Positions 59,405 to 64,000 of a stretch of 64,000 bases of DNA are shown piece after piece. The first letter of the stretch is position 1; each line of letters begins with the position of its first letter. The position numbers were made by a program, and so were the translations under genes. The DNA lies in the NCBI GenBank assembly GCA_028673005.1, contig CM054117.1, forward strand, positions 32,336,561 to 32,400,560. The letters are read 5' to 3'. The notes under the pieces were generated by a model. That model was not told where the DNA came from, ran no database searches, and saw only the letters and a program-made list of their open reading frames with translations. Origin of the DNA: Tanypteryx hageni. Taxonomy: Eukaryota > Arthropoda > Insecta > Odonata > Petaluridae.

Positions 59405-60432
59405 GGGCTGGCCAACTTTTTTTACGTGGTCGCAAATGTTTCGGCAGACCGCATTGGAAATTGCCACTGCTTTGGCGGGCTGTATTATAGTTTAAATCGG
59501 AAGTTAACTCGAGATTGAGATATCATATAAGTTAATATATGAATATAAGAATTTGCGAGTTAAATTTATTATTTAAATACTAGAGAGATGCCCGTTGAAA
59601 TTCAACGGGAAAGCTTTTTGTTAAATAAAAAATGAACATAAATATACCTTGACTTTCTTTGAAAGGCAAGAAAACAAACTTTCGTTCTTTTAGGCGTTAG
59701 TTGTTTCAAGTTTCGAACTTCTACGATGATTCTAAATACATAATTTTAATATGCGAATGATTAATGTTCTACATTCATATGTATTCCTTCTCGTAAATAA
59801 CGCAACGAATGTTGCTTACATTGGTTGCTATGTAAAGAATTTCTCTATTCTTCTCTCTCTCGTACTAATTGTAAGAGCATTCAAAGCACGCTTTCACCCA
59901 TAAGGATTTAAATAACAGTAGAATTTCGAGGTTTAACAATGTATGCATGGCATGGCAACATCTCGTTAAATGGCAAGATTTCCCCAAAATATGTGAATTA
60001 AATGTTTAACATGAGGAATTTCGAACTGTAGGCGGAAAAAGATGAACAAAATAAGAAGCTTCACAGTTCTTTCTTTAAAATGGGCTAGATCCGAAGATCA
60101 TAGGTGAAGTCTTTCTAATTTATATCTCAAAAAGAATAAAAGCCTGCAAGTCAAAAATTAGATTTTTACGTGTTATCATATGGGAAATGGAAATGCCTAC
60201 CTTGGAGTCGAATCTGGGACTTTTTTCGAGATTTCTTTTCGTCATTATCTTACAATATGTGAATCGATCATTCCTGAAAAATATAAAAAATGAAACTCGT
60301 TTCATTGTCGAGTTATTCGCATTTTTATAGCGTGACAGAGGGAGCCACAACCGGACAAAGGGATAAAAGTAGCCTTTTATTATTGTTAAGATGAAAATAA
60401 TACTGCCCGCGGGCCGCATGTTCACTACTCCC
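59405..60432. mobile_element. hAT-like element interrupted by a Helitron-like insertion
   Basis: The left part (about 59405-59579) begins GGGCTGGCCAACTTTTTTTA and contains GACCGCATTGG and GGCGGGCTGTATTAT, like family A. The right part (60392-60432) has GCCCGCGGGCCGCATG followed by TTCACTACTCCCGG, like a family A right end. The split matches the Helitron-like boundaries. Candidate TSDs TTTTTAGG and GGTTTAGG are weak (6 of 8). Confidence 0.5.
59580..60391 (-). mobile_element. Helitron-like non-autonomous element (812 bp)
   Basis: On the minus strand the 3' end has a 9-bp stem (CCCGTTGAA facing TTCAACGGG, one-base loop), then CATCTCT, then CTAG, and the next host base is T. The 5' end candidate is TC (TCTTAACAATAAT) preceded by A. 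This fits the Helitron rule of TC...hairpin...CTRR inserted between A and T, without TSD. The boundaries coincide with the break in the surrounding hAT element. No Rep/helicase frame is present. The 5' end is less sure than the 3' end. Confidence 0.6.
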
Positions 60433-62150
60433 GGTTTAGGGTAAATAAAAATCCTCCATGTCCTTTGGTCGATAAATGAACAGGATATTAAGAATATAAG
60501 ATATGTGCCGCGATATTGTCACTATTTACAATTTTGAACGACTCTGGACGAAAATAAGCTTCAATGCAGGGTCGTCTAACGAAAACGGCGTATTTTTCCT
60601 GCCGCCGGTGCATCTTTTCGCGTCGATGCGCAATGTTTCTGTTTTCGCGTCGCACTCTGAAACATTTTCAGTTAATGACTCATAAAAAACCGTCTAGTAC
60701 TTCATTCCACGAGCGTCGAATCACGCGGTGAATGTGGAAATTCGCCCTCAGTTACCTCATATGCCTTTCGTGGATCGCAATAATCTTCCTCAAACTAATG
60801 AGCGGAAAGCGGTGGCCAGTGCATTTCCTTTAGGCTTCGTCGCGTGAAAGTATCAACGTCGTATCTTTCTCCTTCGTCCACTTTCTCCCTCCCTCTCTTT
60901 CAAACACACACACACGCACGCACCTCTCTTCCTATGGGGATACGTCTCATAACCCGAGAGACTAAAACGGTACCAGGCGTCGGACCGTTGTTCGGCAAAC
61001 TCCTCCAGTTAACACGATTTCGTTGCACATTAAAGTTTACAACGGAAGCAGTGACGCCCGCGAAGCGATAACGCCGCCGACAAAGCTGTCTCCTCTTATT
61101 CCTTCTATTCGTCCGAGCGTTCCTCCGTCTCGTCTAGACAGCCAAACAACCACCCTCGATCTCTTCCTCTCTCGTCCTATCCTGCTTTTCCCTCGCCCTT
61201 CTCATTAAAACGATTATATAATATATATAGCAGATTGCTATTGACAGTGCAGATAATTGATCGAACCCGTTCTCTCCCCTTCTTTCAGCGAGATTGAGCG
61301 CTGTTAAATAGACGATAAGTAAGGTAATAAAATCATAGACGAGGTAAAAAAATAAACTTTTTAAACCATGAGGTGTAACGGACGGAAATATCTGGTTTTA
61401 AAGTCAATGTTTTACTCATACGCAAATCATGAGTCGTGAATTATCAATTAGAAGTAATTGATTAGCCGTGTAGCTTTACTTCATTATGCACATAAATCAG
61501 AAGCAAAAAATATTTCTCGAATAATTTAACAAACACACTGATTCACGGAGAATGCGCTATTTTCGGTCAATATTTATGGTTTAGGATGTTGTTTGCATAC
61601 AAAATTTATCTTGTTGTGTTTACAATTTAGCGAAAACGACCTACCGTCATAATTACAAAAACAGTCCGGAAATTATCCTTCTGAGAATTCTTAAAGCGTC
61701 ATCTGTCACAAGACCACATTCCGAAAAGAACTATTAAATTAGTCGCGACGAATAATTTTTCCACTAATTACAATGACGCGAAGGCCATATCCTGCCAAGA
61801 TCTTACTCATAAATTTAAACCACGAAGCATAATTTAACCAAACATCTTCGCCCAGTTTGACGCGTTTCTGAAATGTGCCTCTCATATTCCAAGGATTTAT
61901 TTATATCTAAACCACAGCCACGCGTATTTGTTGTTGTTGCTTTCCGGAATCGCAAGCATTATTTATAGCATAGTTCAGGATAAATTGGAATGTAAGTCAT
62001 TCCGAACCCCTTTCGGTGCTCAGTTCGAAGAATAAATTTTCACAGCGCGCAAGAGTGCAAGATTTTCCGTGACGTAAGACTCCGAAAATTCAAAGGAAAA
62101 ATGACGTTTAGCGAGGATTTCTCCAGCCGGACACATATATATGGGAAAAA
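60433..62150. other. Unassigned DNA
   Basis: No gene recognised. CpG-rich, partly pyrimidine-rich DNA at 60840-61200 has frames without familiar motifs. 61200-62100 is AT-rich. Confidence 0.5.
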
Positions 62151-62159
62151 AGACGCGCC

Positions 62160-63340
62160 TGCGGCCCGAACGGTGGATTCCTCCCCACCCCTTTCCTCCC
62201 TCCCTCCCTCTCCTCCTCCCCTCTTTTACGCCAATTATGCTGGGTACAACACATACGGCGGCGGGGCGAGCGGTTAGAGCGAGTACGTGACGGTAGCGAA
62301 GGGAGAGGGGAAGGGGAGGAGAAAAGGCACGCGATCTCTCCCAATGAGTCAATTACTAGGAATCACCGTCGGGACGTTAGAGCGACAGAAAGCGGATATC
62401 AAAGTCCCTTCCCCTCCCGATACCCTCCCGACATGGCTCTCGGGCGAATCGAGTGAGAGGGGGGGGGGGAGGAGGAGAAAAAAAGGGAAGACGAAACAAC
62501 TGCCCCGACACTCTCTTATCGAACTTCCCGCTAATCTACACGCCATTTCCGGTCATACCCCAACACTTCCCTCCTTCTCACACTCTACTTCTAGACGCTA
62601 ACTTGAGGCATTCTTCGCTCCCTCCTTTCGTACCTCATCCCAGACGTTTCATTTCTCTCCTTCCACGCTCTCTCTCTCCTTCCTTATCTCTCCCTCCTTT
62701 ATCTCACTTCCTCCCCCCTCCCTCCTTTCCTATCTCCCTCCTTCCCCCTCTCCCTCCTTCCCTCTCTCCCTCCTTTCATATCTCCCTCTCTCACTTCCCT
62801 ATCTCCCTCCTTTATCTTCCCCCTCTCTCCCTCCTTTATCTCCTACCCCCTTCTGCCTCCTTCCCTCTCTCCCTCCCCTATCTCCATCCATCCTTATCTC
62901 CCCCCTCTCTCCATCCTTTATCTCCTACCCCCCCCTCTCCCTCCTTTATCCCCCTCCCCTTCTCTCCCTCCTTTCATGTATCCCTCCCCCTCTCTCTCAT
63001 TCCTATCTCCCTCCCCTCTCTCTCCCTCCTTCCCTATCTCCCACCCCCCTCTATCCCTCCTACCTCCATCCATCCCTCTTTATCTCACACAAACTGCCAT
63101 CTCCATTCATTACACCTGCAGGGGATTTTTTTTATTTCTTAAACCATCCTCCTCCCTCTCCCCCTCTTTCCCTATCGACCTGCTAAGCACGGGCGCCTCT
63201 TCCCACTTCGGGAAAGCTGGGAATAAGGTGCGAGTGATGCTGTCATCGCTGAGTATTCCTCCGTACTCTCCTTCTCCCTCTCTTTTTCTCTCTCTTTCTC
63301 TATCTCTCTCTCTCTTTCTCTCTATTCCGTTCGTCGGAGT
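62160..63340. repeat. Pyrimidine-rich region with CTCCCTCCTTTATCTC-type repeats
   Basis: After a short C/T patch at 62175-62230 and a G-run at 62458-62475, the plus strand from about 62560 to 63090 consists of degenerate CTCCCTCCTT units alternating with TATCTC. A CT microsatellite follows at 63270-63325. Long serine/proline/leucine frames here are compositional. Confidence 0.75.
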
Positions 63341-63424
63341 GCGTTCGGGAATCTCCGGCAGTTTCCGAGAAGGATTCGGACGAAGGCCGCGCGACGTCCG
63401 GCCAGCGTTCTGCGAGAAGAAGAG
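63341..63424. other. CpG-rich segment between opposite-strand purine tracts
   Basis: A short CpG-dense piece separates the CT-rich DNA from the GA-rich tract. It is followed by a perfect CRE-type palindrome TGACGTCA at 63440-63447. It could be promoter-proximal, but nothing proves transcription. Confidence 0.3.
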
Positions 63425-63745
63425 AGGGGAAAGAGGGGGTGACGTCACCGCTGTATCCGTGCACACGCTCTCTCTCTCTATCGCGCGCGCGGCGAGCCAA
63501 AGAAAGCGGGTTTCCAGTAGTGCGAATGGGGAAGAGGGTGGGAGAGGAAGGGTGGGGGAGGAGGGGAAGGGTGGGGGAGGAGGGGAAGGGAAGAAGAGAA
63601 AGAGTGGGGAGGGGAAGAAGAGAAAGAGTGGGGAGGGAAAGAAGAGAGAGGGGAGGGGAAGAAGAAAAAAAAAAGGGGAGGGGAAGAAGAGGAGGGGGAT
63701 GGGGTCGGGGGGGGATGGGGTCGGGGGAAGATGGGCTTGATGAGT
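63425..63745. repeat. G/A-rich tract with minisatellite units and G-quadruplex potential
   Basis: Units around AAGAGAAAGAGTGGGGAGGG repeat between 63590 and 63660. The segment 63690-63740 has GGGGATGGGGTCGGGGGGGG followed by more G-runs, a strong canonical G4 pattern on the plus strand. Confidence 0.8.
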
Positions 63746-64000
63746 TAATAGGAGCGAGGGGTATTATTATATGTGCACGAAAAAGAAAATATTTCGAAAC
63801 GCCGCAGAAATACGTGTGACGTTTTGCTTGTTTGCTTAGCTTATTCTTGTCGTCATCGATGATAAATTTCTGAGAGTTTTTTATTATTGCTCGATGTTGC
63901 AATCATTCCATTCGCCCTTGACAATGAACTATGCTTCCCGTTTACTCACCCCATCATTGAAGCGGAGTTGCGGATAAAATTAGAAATCACGTTAGCTCCA
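63746..64000. other. Unassigned end of window
   Basis: AT-rich sequence with no recognised feature. Confidence 0.5.

Noticed and set aside
62453..63902. Long overlapping frames on both strands (up to 254 codons)
   Set aside because: Purine/pyrimidine bias keeps both strands open; the translations are homopolymer-like.

Overview
This window looks like non-coding DNA from an arthropod, probably an insect. The background is AT-rich and carries decayed non-LTR retrotransposons, a dead piggyBac element, several hAT-type MITEs, a Helitron-like element, a tRNA-derived SINE, long (TA)n microsatellites and kilobase-scale polypurine/polypyrimidine tracts. The transposon content supports this guess; no host gene does. 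I recognise no host protein-coding exon on either strand, so the window is most likely intergenic or inside a very long intron. Most long open frames lie in CT/GA-rich or microsatellite DNA, where stop codons are rare.

Layout. 0-5 kb: an 84-bp perfect tandem duplication, then a 5'-truncated LINE with a readable reverse transcriptase broken by one TGA. 5-15.4 kb: a hAT MITE with a perfect 8-bp target-site duplication (TSD), a MITE with long inverted repeats, a hAT inside another hAT inside a pyrimidine tract, a second hAT family, two copies of an unclassified repeat ending in ACTTTCTCCATAC ('ACTTTCTCC family'), and a hAT split by a second LINE fragment. 15.4-30 kb: mostly unassigned, with a hAT MITE, a degenerate tRNA-Gly-like gene, (TA)n, and a third LINE fragment. 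30-46.8 kb: a hairpin motif, the piggyBac element, more ACTTTCTCC copies, a 124-bp fold-back palindrome, a SINE and a LINE 3' end. 48-49.4 kb: a purine array with a 111-bp higher-order unit. 52.7-55.8 kb: a pyrimidine block with an exact-looking 337-bp tandem duplication. 57-60.4 kb: another ACTTTCTCC copy, a three-unit element hit by a short LINE insertion with its TSD, and a Helitron-like element inside a hAT. 62.1-63.7 kb: a pyrimidine tract followed by a G-rich purine tract.

The window is best read as layers of insertions. At least four nestings can be resolved from broken neighbours or TSDs: hAT in hAT in CT tract; LINE in hAT; LINE in unit array; Helitron in hAT. No functional system of cooperating genes is visible.
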